NCBI RefSeq assembly: GCF_016808095.1
Contig: NC_068974.1
Span: forward strand, 33,008,090 to 33,072,089
Length of the DNA stretch: 64,000 nt
Source: Vigna angularis
Lineage: Eukaryota; Streptophyta; Magnoliopsida; Fabales; Fabaceae
Reading direction: 5' to 3'
Part shown: one piece after another, positions 38,101 through 49,970 of the stretch
Layout: each line of letters starts with the position of its first letter
How positions within the stretch are numbered: the first letter of the stretch is position 1
Translations under genes and position numbers: made by a program
Notes under the pieces: model-generated
What the model was told of the DNA's origin: nothing
Database searches by the model: none
The model's input: the letters and a program-made list of their open reading frames with translations, nothing else

Positions 38101-38856
38101 ATTTAAGTATTTTGTTGATAATTTAATAATATGTATTTACTTATTAAAACTATTTTTAGTTTATCTCATTATCTATTTTGTCATATGGTTTTGTATGTAT
38201 AAAATATATCTGTCTTTGTGTTGGGTATAAACAAAGTCCCACATCAGATAAAATACAAAATAAACATGAGTTTATATACACATAAGATACCTCCCTTGGT
38301 AAGAGGCTTTTTAGAGTGATACCAAAAGTAAATCTATGAGGGCTTGGCCCAAAGCGGACAATATCCGTGAGGGTTTAGCCTAATGTGGACAATACCTTAC
38401 TGGTGCGTATATTGAAGCTACACAACATCACTTTGTATGTAAATTAACTTGAGATTTATTTTTGCAGATTGTGTTTCTCTTCCATGTATTCCAAGTGGTA
38501 CTTGGTATTGTAGGTATTGTCAGAATTTGTTTCAAAATAACAAATATATTGAGCATAATGAGAGTACCAAGGTTGTAGAGAGAGTTGAAGGCATTGATCC
38601 CTTCGAACAGATAAACCAGAGATGCATCCGTATTGTCAAAGAATTTGAACTTGGTGGATGTGCTTTGTGTAGGTAATATGTTCTTCTTCTATCTTTTAGT
38701 GAGGTTATTGTTAATACATGCATAAATAATGTTTGATTTTTCTTTTTCCTTATGAATATTTTGCACTAGATTAACATCAACAAAAAATGTACAATATAAC
38801 AAATACTTGGTTTTATAGTGTAATATTACTATATATACATACATATATATATATAC

Positions 38857-38899
<43 letters not shown>

Positions 38900-41277
38900 C
38901 CAAACTAATATAAGTGTTACCAATACATTGTACTTAAATTATTACAACCTTTTGCTAGTTTGTTCTATGAAGTCTATCGGCTTCCTTCTACTTCATTACC
39001 ATTATATTTATCTACTCCTATGTAAAAAACATGATTATAGCATAACAACATACATCAAACATAGCTTTAAAGGGTGAACTAATATTTCACTTGTCTATCA
39101 AAAGTCACATTTCGCATTTACATTTAAAATGTAATAAAGATTGATTATTTTCATAACACTATAATATTAAGTTCAAACAACCTTAGAAAGTAACACCTAT
39201 CAACAACTTGATATGTTTGGCCATCTGCCTTGTTCTAATATAGACATGATGTGACAACCTCAAATAACAAGGTTAATTATACACTTTCTCAAATAACAAG
39301 GTTAATTATACACTTTTAATTAAGTATTAGTGAGTCTTATTATCAACTTAGTGTATGAAATTTTCATTGAATTTTTACCATATGATATTTTTGTATGTGA
39401 TTCAATTTATTTTTACAATTTAGATGTCCCATCAAACTTTCTAACTTAATACTCAACATATTTTAACAGGCTCTGCCACTGTCTCACAGATGTTATTTGA
39501 TTTGAAAAAATGAGGAGAATCAATCCCTGAATCTTATAGAAAAGCCATAAAATATTCAGAAGAGATAGTTTATAAATATATAAAGATATAGAGATGAATA
39601 ACTAAATAGTTAAGTCTCTAGTTTATATACATAATATAAAAAATAAAATTTTACATTTTATTCTCTTTTAACTTAAATATCTCTAATAAACTAAAATGTT
39701 GGGTCCAGCTGATTAGTATTTTATCTGTTTTACGGTAAATTCTTTTGTATTATCTCATATATTTCATTTCATATACTTCAGAAGCCAAGATTTCAGCAAA
39801 AGCTTTGGACCTCGAACAGTGATTATTTGTGATCAGGTGTTGTTTAATTCGAAATGCTAATTATGATGCCTTAATAAAATAGATATCATTTACTATATTA
39901 TCTATCTGTTTAAATAAACGTGTGTTTGCAGTGCGAAAAAGAGTATCATATTGGGTGCTTGAAGGATCATAACATGCATAACATAGAGGTGTTGTATACT
40001 TGTTGTTCTTCTCTGATTTATTTATCTCTTTGTTTTAATTAATATATGTAATTGTTGACTAGTGTTTTTTTTTCAGGAATTGCCTGAAGGGAATTGGTTT
40101 TGCTGTTCGGAATGTGAGAACATTAATGTTACTTTGGTGAATTTGGTGGCTCGTGGAGAAGAGAATCTTCCAAATCCCCTCTTGAATTTGATCAAAAAGA
40201 AATACAATAACAAAGGCTTAGAATTTGGGTCTGATATTCATATAAAATGGAGGCTTCTGAACTGGAAAGTGGGTGAATCTGAGGAGACAAGACAATTGCT
40301 TTCAAAAGTTGTTGCTATTTTTCATGTGAGTGTATTACTATCTCCATTTTTAGTTAACATTGTTTTCAAATTAAGTACTTAGAATTATAACTATGTTTTG
40401 TAGGAGCAATTTGATCCAATAGTTCATACTACAACTGGGACTGATTACATTCCAGCAATGGTTTTTGGGTTAGCAGAATCAACTTTAATTGTTCTATTAC
40501 CTTTGTTTTCTGATATGCATGAACACATGATAAAATCAGTTTTTGTTATTTGAATTCCACAGAAGGAACATTATAGGTGAAGATTTTAGTGGAATGTACT
40601 GTATGTTACTCACTGTTAAGTAAGTGAAGTGTGTTCTTGTTCAATATTTTTCCTATTCGATTTGCTTGAAAGAAACTATGAATGTTGAATGTGTTGAATG
40701 TTTTTGCAGTGAAATGGTTGTATCTGCTGGAGTTTTTCGTGTGTTTGGGACAGAAATTGCAGAACTTCCTTTAGTAGCTACTGTTACTGATTTTCAAGGA
40801 CAGGTTGGTTGTTTAATGTACTTGAGAGAAAGTAAAATGAGATTGTGGGAGATGTTTTTTTTCTGAAAATGATGTGATTTTCTTTCAGGGATACTTTCAA
40901 TCTCTGTTTTCGTGCATTGAGGGTTTGCTTGGATCATTGAAAGTGAAACGATTTATTCTACCTGCTGCTGGTGAAGCTGAATCAATATGGATTAATAAAT
41001 TTGGGTTTACAAAGCTAGTTCAAGATCAGGTTTGTAACACATGTTTTCTTCTTGAGTTTCATTAGTTATCTGTTTCAGAAATGATTCTAGAACATCTTAA
41101 ATTTTTTTGTAATATGTGTCAAATGAATATAAATATGTGTTATTCTGTCACTATTTTTATTCCTTCTTATGCTAACTTTTATTCTGGTTATTGCAGATCA
41201 ACGATTATTGGAAATATTATCACATGATGATCTTTCAAGGGACCTCTTTACTACATAAGCAAATTCCTCATCTTTGA
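35160..41277 (+). CDS. PHD-finger protein with GNAT acetyltransferase fold (IDM1/ROS4-like family)
   Basis: Eighteen exons: 35160-35912, 35998-36075, 36258-36462, 36563-36677, 37166-37258, 37387-37468, 37559-37618, 37702-37754, 37916-38082, 38468-38672, 39782-39836, 39932-39988, 40077-40325, 40404-40468, 40563-40619, 40710-40803, 40889-41029 and 41197-41277. They total 2610 bases (869 residues), with all phases consistent. The first exon is Lys/Asp/Ser-rich. Two TPL-binding-type (Jas-related) modules follow at about 235-325 and 400-500, each with a CYCE/CYCC pair and an FE(L/A)HAG block. PHD1 spans 514-553 (Cys514, Cys517, Cys526, Cys529, His534, Cys537, Cys550, Cys553). PHD2 spans 600-654. 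A GNAT-type domain lies at about 745-850 with a [13 protein letters not shown] block. Relatives read histone marks and acetylate H3 (IDM1) in DNA demethylation. A nuclear chromatin role is inferred, and direct activity is not certain for this branch. Confidence 0.9.
38219..38430. mobile_element. Solo LTR (TRIM-like) in an intron
   Basis: The 212-bp segment starts TGTTGGGTATAA and ends CAACATCA. It is flanked by a perfect 5-bp duplication CTTTG (38214-38218 and 38431-38435). TG...CA ends with a 5-bp target duplication define an LTR. There is no internal region, so it is a solo LTR or a member of a very short (TRIM) family. It contains two GGACAATA(T/C)C words and a TATATACA box. It lies in the intron between the two exons of PHD1, which it does not disturb. 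Confidence 0.8.
38830..38899. repeat. (AT)n/(ATAC) microsatellite in an intron
   Basis: This is a compound AT and ACATAT tract of about 70 bases in the intron between exons 10 and 11 of the PHD gene. Confidence 0.9.
39259..39316. repeat. 29-bp tandem duplication in an intron
   Basis: CTCAAATAACAAGGTTAAT and the following TATACACTTT occurs twice back to back without a difference. It lies in the long intron before exon 11 of the PHD gene. Confidence 0.85.
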
Positions 41278-42319
41278 GTATGTTAATTTAGAGACCTAAT
41301 TTTGCAAATGTGTTTTCTGGATTTTGGTGGGTGTGTGACAGAACACATCTTTGAACATGTACTATGGATCGAAACAAGATCAAACGTTTGATGGTACTGT
41401 GGTAAACTTATATTTGAAAACTGTGGACATCGAAACATAGAATGAACTTTTAAGACACAAAAAGTTCTATGTTAAGTTTGGTTATTTCTAGTACTGGTTT
41501 TCATTATATTGAATTGAATAAGTGTGTTTGTTTTAGGAATATTTGCAAAGATCACTTTTGAAAAATAAAATTATTTCGTTTTAAATTAAGTTTTAATAAT
41601 ATGACGTTTAAGTATTTTGTTTTAATCTTAAGTATGTCGATTATCATAATTAAGATCAATTACATGCATTCGATATGGTTTGTTTTAAAGTCAAAAAATT
41701 TTATTTTTAAAAGTATTTTAGAGAGTGAAATGAAGAAATAATGTTTAAACTATTTTAAATTTTAATTTTTAAATTATATGAGACTATTAGATGTGATAAA
41801 AATACATTTCAAAACAAAAATCAGTTCAACTAAGCTGATTTAATTAAAAGTATACACATTGAAAATAAAAAGAATTTGAATATTTTTATTGGAGCGTATT
41901 GGATTTGTTTTTTATCATTCTTTCTTATGAAGCGTTTAATTTCTTTCCGAGTTTATTTATGATCGAGAAACGGTAAGTGTTTAAAAACACTATAACCTAT
42001 TTTTATAAGTTAAATTTAATTGAAATATATGTAACATTTTTTCTCTTCTACTATTATTTAACCAGTACGTTATTGTATATTTATGAAAGTTTATCAAGCT
42101 TTTATATTAATACAATAATATTCAAAATGATTTTTATTTACTGATGTATAATTTTTATGAAAAAACTTAAAAATAATAACCAGATTATTCAAAAAATTAT
42201 ATAATTATTAATTTTGTATCATTAATATGCTTTGGTAATCAATAAATTCTCATTAAATATAAAGTTAGATAATATAAATTAAATTTTAAAATAATGCATA
42301 AAAATTAATGTGTATAAGA
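41278..42319. other. 3' flank of the PHD gene and AT-rich spacer
   Basis: The first about 200-300 bases are probably 3' untranslated sequence. The remainder is AT-rich spacer with no gene, ending where similarity to the 5' flank of the PHD gene begins. Confidence 0.4.
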
Positions 42320-44300
42320 TATGGAGGAGAGGATTACGGAAAGAGAATAAAAAGTAAGATTTTGTTGTTGAATTATTATTTTGAGTTTTGGGCTTTTGAT
42401 TATTTGGATTTTGGACAAGCCTAACATCTTTTCTTTATCATAGTTTAGATTAAGTTAAAATATGTTTAATTTCTCTTCTAGAAATTGAATTCTTAAATCT
42501 CTTTCTCCTTTAAATCCTAATTATTTTTTCTTTTACTTTTCTCAATTGCATGCTTGTACACACTAATGCAATCTTAAGACTTTTACAATCATTTTTATTC
42601 AAATCACTTTAATTTCTAAACTTTTGTCGATTAATTTTGTACCAACACTTGTGTAGTGGGAAATAAATCTAAAAAGTCAGGTGTTTGTTAGCTTATTTCA
42701 TAAGCAATGAAAATAAATTATTTATCTAAACCAAAAATTATAAACGTTCTAAGTTTGACAAAAAAAAAAAGAGAGGATATTAGTGATGCTCTAAGTGAGA
42801 AAGAAATAAAAAGTGATGTGATGAATGAAAAGGAACTTAAGAGTCACGTGAGTAATGATGTAATAAATTTTGTGGAAAAAAAACACAAGTGTAGTGAATC
42901 TAAATGCAATTGGAAAATAAAAATATAATGATTATTGTTTATGAGATGAAACACATAATGATAAATATAAACTTAAGTATTTTTTTAGTTCATCAAATTA
43001 AAAATTATTAATTTGAGTTCCTTAATTTAAATAATATATTTTTAATTTCACAACAAATTATTTACTAATGATTTTTATTTACAAATGTATATTTTTTATG
43101 GAAAAGCTTAAAAATAATAATTATACAAATATTATTGAAAAAGTATATAATTATTAATTTTTTTATTTTTTATTCATTAATATTACTTATAATCAACAAA
43201 TTTTCATTGAATAGAAATAGATAATATAAATTAAATTTGAAAAAAAGCATAAAAATGAATGTATATAAGATAAAGAGGATAATTAATTAAATTAGTTTTT
43301 TAATAAATACATCATATAAATTAAATTTTAAATAATATATAAAAATTAATGTACCCAATAAGAAGTAGATGACAAAGGAAGAAGAGAGAAAAGGGGGTAA
43401 AAATGCAAGAATATATAGTGATAAGATTACTTTGGATTTTAGATATCAAACATGCTTCTTTCATTTTATTAAACTATCCTTCTTTACTTTAATAACAAAT
43501 TATTTTCGTGCATGTAGATATGTTTTATGTGAGCAAACTATGTATGTACGTGATATAAAATTTGTATTAATTATATGCGTATATTACTTATTATATGATA
43601 CATTATTGATGTTGACGAGGCCTTTTCATTGTGTTATTATAATATTAATTAATAGGTTATTATAGGTTCACAAAATTAGTTGTGCTTTAAAGTTATTAAA
43701 TCCTGAAATGAAGTATTATACTCTCGTGGAAAGAGTTGAGAAAAACTAATTAAGAAGTAATTATTTTTGTTTCACATATTAAATTATCTGATTCATATAT
43801 AAATATGATTTTGTTTATGTAATAGAATTTTAAGTCTTATCGAATATATAGTATATTCTTTTGTGTTTTAAAAATTTAAAAGGGATCTATTTGTATAAGT
43901 TTATCTTTGAGGAAGATTGTTTATCGATCTTAAAGTAAGATATTGTATTATATGAAAATGTTGTCTTAATATATTGTGTTTTGTTTTTATACCTGTATGT
44001 CTACTTTTTTAATTTTAACTTTTTTCTAATATATTTTTTTGTTACATAGGCATAACCTTGCTTGATTAAAAGAAAATATTAAAAATTATTTGTAGTTGTT
44101 AAATCCTGAGGTAAATGTTTTTTTTAACTCAATCATTTACTTAAAATGATATATTTGACACCTTTTATATACAAAACAAGGCATCAACATGTTAATACTT
44201 CTCAATTCAAAGCATAATTGATATTATGACTAAGATTTTGAGTTTTCTTTATTGTACTTGTATGATGTATTGTTAAAATTTTGTTATAGTTATGTTTTCA
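42320..44300 (+). pseudogene. Truncated, decayed tandem copy of the PHD/acetyltransferase gene
   Basis: Segments line up in order with the gene at 35160. The 42330-42650 part resembles its 5' flank and leader (TTTTGTCGATTAATTTTGTA versus TTTGTTGATTGATTTTGTA). The 42690-42930 part resembles exon 1 (AAAAGTGATGTGATGAATG and CTTAAGAGTCACGTGAGT). The 43665-43760 part resembles exon 5 (CTCGTGGAAAGAG then AAAAACTAA). The 43880-43975 part resembles exon 6 (GGGATCTATTTGTATAAG then TTTGAGGAAGAT). The 44185-44225 part resembles exon 8. Exons 2-4 and everything from exon 9 on are missing or unrecognisable. The start codon is lost and frames are broken throughout. It is a dead partial duplicate that keeps intron sequence, so it arose by DNA duplication and not from an mRNA. 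Confidence 0.8.
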
Positions 44301-44349
44301 ACAAATTATGTTTTAAAAAAATTAATATTTATTGGACTTAATCTTTCAT

Positions 44350-45612
44350 TAAGAGTTATATTTAACACTTTTTCTACAACTTTCCCACATTCTACTTAAA
44401 CATTTCTTACATATTTTTTACACAAATATTACATCATTCTTACACTTTGCTAACACTTTTTTACACTTTTTCTACATTAGTTTTACACTCATCCTAGAAC
44501 CTTTCGACACCATTCCAGCAGCCTTTTAACAGTCTTCCTACAATTTACACCCTACAATAATCTTATACCCTTTCTACACATTTTCTTACACCTTTTCTAC
44601 ACCCTTTTTACACATTTCTTACACCTTTTTTACATCATTTCTGCACCTTTCTTTCTTACATCCTTTCTAAACCATTCTTACACCCTTCATACACCGTGCT
44701 TACACTCTTCCTTCATGTTTCCTACACAATTTCTACTAGTTTCATACTTCCTACATCCTTGCTACATCATTCTTATACCTTTTATAGATCTTTCTCACAC
44801 CCTTTGTACACCCTTCCTTCACATTTGCTACACATTTCATATACCCTTCCTACATCATTCTTACATCCTTCTTAGATTCTTCCTACACTTTCTACACCCT
44901 TCTCACAGCCTTCTTACACCCTTTATACATCCTTCCCACAAGCTTCATAAATTTTTCTTACATCTTTTTTACACTGTATACCGTACACCCTTCTTACACT
45001 CATCCTATACCCTTTTTATACTCTTCACACACCTTTTTTACCCTCTTCCTGTACTTTTTTCCTATAACCTTCTTTTTCACAATTGTTTACACCATATCTA
45101 CACCTTTCTTACAACCTACACCCTACACCTCTCCACCACCTTTCTTGCACCTTTCTTATACTTTTCCTACACCTTTTCTAAATGTTTTATACACCATTTC
45201 TACATCTTCCAACACACATCTTACACCCTTCTTACACCCTACACCCTCACCCTACTTACATTCTTCATCCTTCCTATACCTTTTTTACATTATTCGAACA
45301 AGATTCCTACACTTTTCGTACATTATTTATATACCCTACACACTACTTACACCTTTCCAACATACGTTTTACATCCTTCCTACACGCTTTCCTACTTCAT
45401 ACGCCACACCTATACCCTTCCTACATCATTCTTACACCTTTTCTACACGCTACACCCTACTTACACCCTTCTTACATATTTTCTACATCATTCCTACACG
45501 CTTTCACCCTTCCCACACCACACCTACACTCTTTCTACATCCTTCCTACACTCTTCTTGTACCCTAAACTGTACACACTGCACACTCACCGTTCTTACAC
45601 CTTACACCCTTT
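44350..45612. repeat. Pyrimidine-rich degenerate minisatellite
   Basis: About 1.26 kb consists of ragged repeats of a CTTNCTACACC-type unit of 11-15 bases. The plus strand is almost free of G. All three forward frames stay open for long distances (for example 44715-45620 and 45182-45628) because TAA, TAG and TGA are rarely formed. The resulting Tyr/Thr/Leu/Pro-rich translations are therefore artefacts and not proteins. It begins where the pseudogene copy ends. Confidence 0.85.
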
Positions 45613-45649
45613 TTGGTTGAGAAGATGAAGATGAAAATGTGATGATGTG

Positions 45650-45868
45650 ACCGTCTGTGATTAGTTCAAATGAGTTTGATAGGATCACCATGCCCCAAGT
45701 CTATCACATCATTCAATATAAGTCACTTCAGTAGAGATTTAGGGACCTAGTTGCATCAATTTTTCATAGTTAGGGACCTAATTGAAACAAAAATAAAACG
45801 AGGAACCAATTTGATAAAAGTCACCAAAAATAAGGACCTGCCGAATAATTAAACCATATAATTTTCAC
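45650..45868. repeat. Terminal fragment of a Mutator-like repeat
   Basis: The segment contains AGGGACCTAGTTGCATC, AGGGACCTAATTGAAAC and AAGGACCTGCCGAATAATTAAACC. This is the style of the terminal repeats that read GGTTTAAT...GGTCC on the opposite strand, as at 51767 and 53445. No opposite arm was found, so it is probably one surviving end. Confidence 0.4.
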
Positions 45869-47437
45869 CATTTTAAAATAGGCTTAATTACTTATTTTAT
45901 TCTTAGTTTCACTCAAGTGTGTATTTAACGGAAGAGACTTCCTTGAGGCAAATTTTATCAAGTTGGGACGCAATTGACACCTTTTCAAAATGATAAACTA
46001 ACTTGACACACTTGAACGAAATTGGGAATAAAAATTTTGGAATAAATTTTTTATTTTATATTCTAATATATATATATTTTAAAATATATATATATATATT
46101 TTAAAATATAAATTTATATTTCATTATATATTTTAAATATTTGCAGATTAAACAATCTAATACTAAAATAAAAATCCTAAATTAGAAAGTATTTTTTTGA
46201 AATTTTTATGTTCATGTAGGTTGATGTTGTGATTATGAAAGCGTAGTAAGAAAGTATCTTAAATTGCAATGAGCCGAAAACATAAGGGTTTTTGTTTCCT
46301 GCACCCCTCAATTTTTCAAATGATCATTCTCCTTTATGAGCTTTATTCCTATGATGTAGTTTTTTTTTTTACTTTTACTCCATCACTACGATGTTATGAA
46401 TTTCTTCAAGGTTTGGTAGTGGTTTAGAGTTGGTTAATCTTTGATGGGTTGAGAATTGAACTCTTTAGAACAACAACAAATTTATATTCATAAAAACTAA
46501 AACAAAATTAATTATTTGAGATTGGATACCGAAAGTGTTAGCGTTTTTATAGGGCTAAATATATTTTATGGAAACTCCAAAAATACTCTAAATACTTCAA
46601 GTCCAAAGGTACTTGTCTTTCTTAAGCTAAATAAGGGTTATGCCTAAGTCAGCCAAATGTGTTAGTATCACAATTGAAATCATGGCGGGACGATGAACAA
46701 GAAAAACTTTTGTAAAAAAAAACAAAAATATTATAAAAGGAGTCGTCACCATAATTTATTGAGAAAAACTATGGAAAATCCAAAAGGAGTGATTTAGATA
46801 ACCAAATTTGTTTCGTGAGTTATTTATGTGAGGGGTAGGTGTTAACACACCACAACATCCATTTGAAGACGATTGTGTGTGATAATTGGGATTAAATCTA
46901 TCATGTTTATTAAAGGTTGTTGTGCTATGTATTATGTATGCATATGTTTCTTGTTTTTCAGTTAGCTTACCCTTTTATTCTCATTTGTTGTTTGTCTTAA
47001 TTTTGTAATAATCAACTTAATTGGTTAAACATACAATAAAATACAGGTGTTAATTTATCTCATGATGGAAAGGAAACAATAATCTAATGTAAATTCTTAT
47101 TATGTTGATTTGTTTTGAAAGACTGTATAATTTTGTAATAGAATAATATTATAGTAATTTCTAATATATTAATGTTACGTTATTTTTGGGATAATTGTAT
47201 TATTATACTATATACTATTAGTTATTTGCTTGACTACTAATTATGAAATGTTTAATTTCAGTAATATTGTATTATTAAAAATAGAATATTACAATTATTT
47301 TTCTTATATATATTTTTTAAAATACTAAAAATAATTTATATATTTAAAATAATAATTAATTTTACTTTACTCAATATATATTTTTTTCTAAAATATAATA
47401 TACTGTTACAAAAGATAATAAATTATAATTTTTTTAA

Positions 47438-47509
<72 letters not shown>

Positions 47510-48225
47510 ATTTGTTTGTTATATTATTATAATGTTGAGAACCTTTACTTAATTTTTAATAATGAAATAAATTTCTTTGCTTTTATTTATTAAAACAAGG
47601 TAGTCCTGGAATTAATTAAATTCTTTTAATTTTTTTTTAATGTGCTTTAAGTCTTAAAAAGTAGCTCTCTACTTATTTTAGAATCCAATCAAATTTTAAA
47701 ATGGTAGTTTGTAAAAATTAACAATTTTAAAAATATTTTTAGTTTAAATTTAAATAAATTTTTTACCTGTATCAAAATATTCTTTTTAATGAGATTTCTA
47801 CTTATAAGCGTCAGGAAAAGTTCAAAATTGGGAATGAGGAGGAGCGGGAAAATCTAAAATTTGAAATGTTAGAAACATAGCCGTTATTATTACTTTACTT
47901 ATTAGCCGTTATTTTTTTAAGTGTTATTAAAATAAATTTAAAAGAATAAAAATACACCTGTACAAAATAGGAGTATAAGACTGAATTTACCATTCCATCC
48001 TTGATTTCATTGAACAATATATTCCTAGTCGTTCTCCTTTTCTTCTTCTCTCACTCTCAATCTTCACCACGCTTCAGGTGGGAAATTTTTTTCTCTCTAT
48101 ACTAACTTTTTCTTCTCTGTCAATTTTGATATCTGATTATTTGATTATTCTATTTTAGTTAAGAATTTTTGTGTCGCCTTGTAGCAGATTTAATCGAGCA
48201 AAGTTACGAACCCTAATTTTTGAGG
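45869..48225. other. Intergenic DNA and CKS1 promoter/leader
   Basis: Positions 45888-46040 look like another fragment of the same terminal-repeat class. There is no gene from 46.0 to 47.9 kb. Transcription of CKS1 probably starts near 48.0 kb, where a CT-rich leader (TTCTTCTTCTCTCACTCTC) begins. An intron may lie in the leader between about 48078 and 48186. Confidence 0.4.
47442..47506. repeat. (TA)n microsatellite
   Basis: This is an uninterrupted AT dinucleotide tract of about 65 bases, the longest in the window. Confidence 0.95.
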
Positions 48226-49247
48226 ATGGGTCAGATCCAGTATTCTGAGAAGTACTTCGACGACACTTATGAATACAGGTATACGCGCTTGAATCCATTT
48301 TCTTTAGCTTTCGAATATTATTTTGATTTCAATTATTTTTATACTGATGTTAATTTTGTTGTTCAGACATGTGGTTCTGCCTCCTGAAGTGGCCAAAATG
48401 CTTCCTAAGAATCGGCTTCTTTCTGAAGTAAGTTGATTTTCTTTTTTTCAATTTTTTGTTTCTATTTGATTTTGTGTGTTTGATAGGCATTTATGTTTAT
48501 TATTATTTTTAATTTAAAGTCAGTTTACGGGTTAGCTATCCTTGAAAATTGAAGAAAATTCTTACAGTAATCTCCTTTCCTGTAATCTCTTGCGAAAGGC
48601 CTTTAATGATTGGATTTTTTTTACTGTGCTGGTTGAAGATAAGTGAATATTACTCAATCAAGGATTCGACGTGCTTAAGTTTTCTTTAAACTTTGTTAAC
48701 TATTGAAGGTTGTGGTTGTGGTGCCGTTTGTTTTATTTTGTATTTTACTATAGAAGGGTTTATAATCACTGTTGTAAAAAAATCATAATTTTGCAAGTTT
48801 GTTCGGATGGTGTGGTTCATGTAAGACATTTGTTCTGTGACCTGTTATCTGATTGAAAGTTGATTACGTGATTTTCATGTATTATGGTTTTCTTATGCAA
48901 CTTTTGTGGTGCAAGGGCCATTTCTGTTTTGTTTTTATCTTGGGTTGTCTAAGTTTTTTGGTTTAATGTTATTAGAGAATGAGTGGCGAGCAATTGGATA
49001 TTGTGGTTTTCTTATGCAACTTTTGTGGTGCAAGGGCCATTTCTGTTTTGTTTATCTTAGGTTGTCTAAGTTTTTTTGTTTAATGTAATTACAGAATGAG
49101 TGGCGTGCAATTGGGGTTCAGCAGAGCCGTGGTTGGGTTCATTACGCCATTCATCGCCCTGAGCCACACATAATGCTTTTCAGGAGGCCTTTGAATTATC
49201 AGCAGCAGCAGGAGAACCAGGCTCAGCAAAGCATGCTTGTCAAATGA
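48226..49247 (+). CDS. CKS1: Cyclin-dependent kinase regulatory subunit CKS1
   Basis: Three exons, 48226-48278, 48367-48427 and 49095-49247, give 88 residues with matching phases. The product begins [20 protein letters not shown] and contains all the CKS hallmarks: the phosphate-binding Arg and Trp residues, the [16 protein letters not shown] block, the hinge region, and the [14 protein letters not shown] block. A short Gln-rich tail follows. CKS proteins bind CDK-cyclin complexes and help them dock phosphorylated substrates, so the role is in cell-cycle progression. The length equals that of other plant CKS proteins. Intron 2 (48428-49094) contains a tandem duplication that repeats the exon-3 acceptor region. 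Confidence 0.97.
48880..49117 (+). repeat. 119-bp tandem duplication spanning the CKS1 exon 3 acceptor
   Basis: Two direct copies lie at about 48880-48998 and 48999-49117. Anchors are CTTATGCAACTTTTGTGGTG at 48892 and 49011, and GAATGAGTGGCG(A/T)GCAATTGG at 48976 and 49093. The downstream copy contains the real acceptor ATTACAG and the start of exon 3. The upstream copy carries ATTAGAG before the duplicated exon start. Use of the upstream acceptor would add about 36 unrelated residues and then a stop. Confidence 0.9.
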
Positions 49248-49961
49248 ACACTTCCTTTGCAAATCCGAAAGTGGGAATACAATGTTATATAGATTTTTAT
49301 TTTGTTGGAATATGGGTGATATTGTGAAGACCCAACTGATGGAATTCTCTTTTTGTGGAGAATCTTAACGTGGTTTCAATTTTATTTGAATGTGTTGTGG
49401 ACATGGTGTTTCTTCGATTTGTGTTGGTGTACCTCTCGTGTACTCTTGTGGGCTTCGTGGATTATATAATAGTCATTATCAGTTACATTCTGCTATGGAT
49501 CCATGATTCAATTTGTGTTTTACTAGTGATCACTACATCGTCTTTTAACAGCGATGTTCATAACTTTTCTTTATAGGCATGTAAACAATGATCTTTTTTC
49601 TGGTTTTTGAACCAGATTGTGCATTTGTTGAAAAACACTCTGCTCTTACACCGTTTCATGAAGCCACAATGTGCTTTCCATGACAACGATTTGGATGATA
49701 TTAATTTACAGAAGACCGGTGGTGGGTAGGGTTGAACTGCAAGGAACCTTGTTCAGTTTAGCAATGAACCCTTAAAAATGATGTTGATTTTGAAATGTGT
49801 ACCGTTGGAAGATTGAAGTTTTTAATGTTTACTTTTGCTCACACGTGAGAAAAAGTTGTCACTGGATATATTTTTGATTCACAATCATCATTGAAATTAT
49901 TTTATCGGGCACAATCATCATTGAAATTATTTTATCGGGCAATAATGCCATGATGAATAAA
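49248..49961. other. CKS1 3' region and spacer with a 30-bp tandem duplication
   Basis: The first part is the probable CKS1 3' UTR. At 49880-49940 the unit CACAATCATCATTGAAATTA plus TTTTATCGGG occurs twice with no differences. No gene is present. Confidence 0.6.
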
Positions 49962-49970
49962 TAAGGAAAA

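Noticed and set aside
44715..45628. Long open frames of up to 301 residues rich in Tyr, Thr, Leu and Pro
   Set aside because: All three forward frames are open together because the minisatellite is nearly G-free and rarely forms stop codons. There is no domain, no codon bias and no splice structure.
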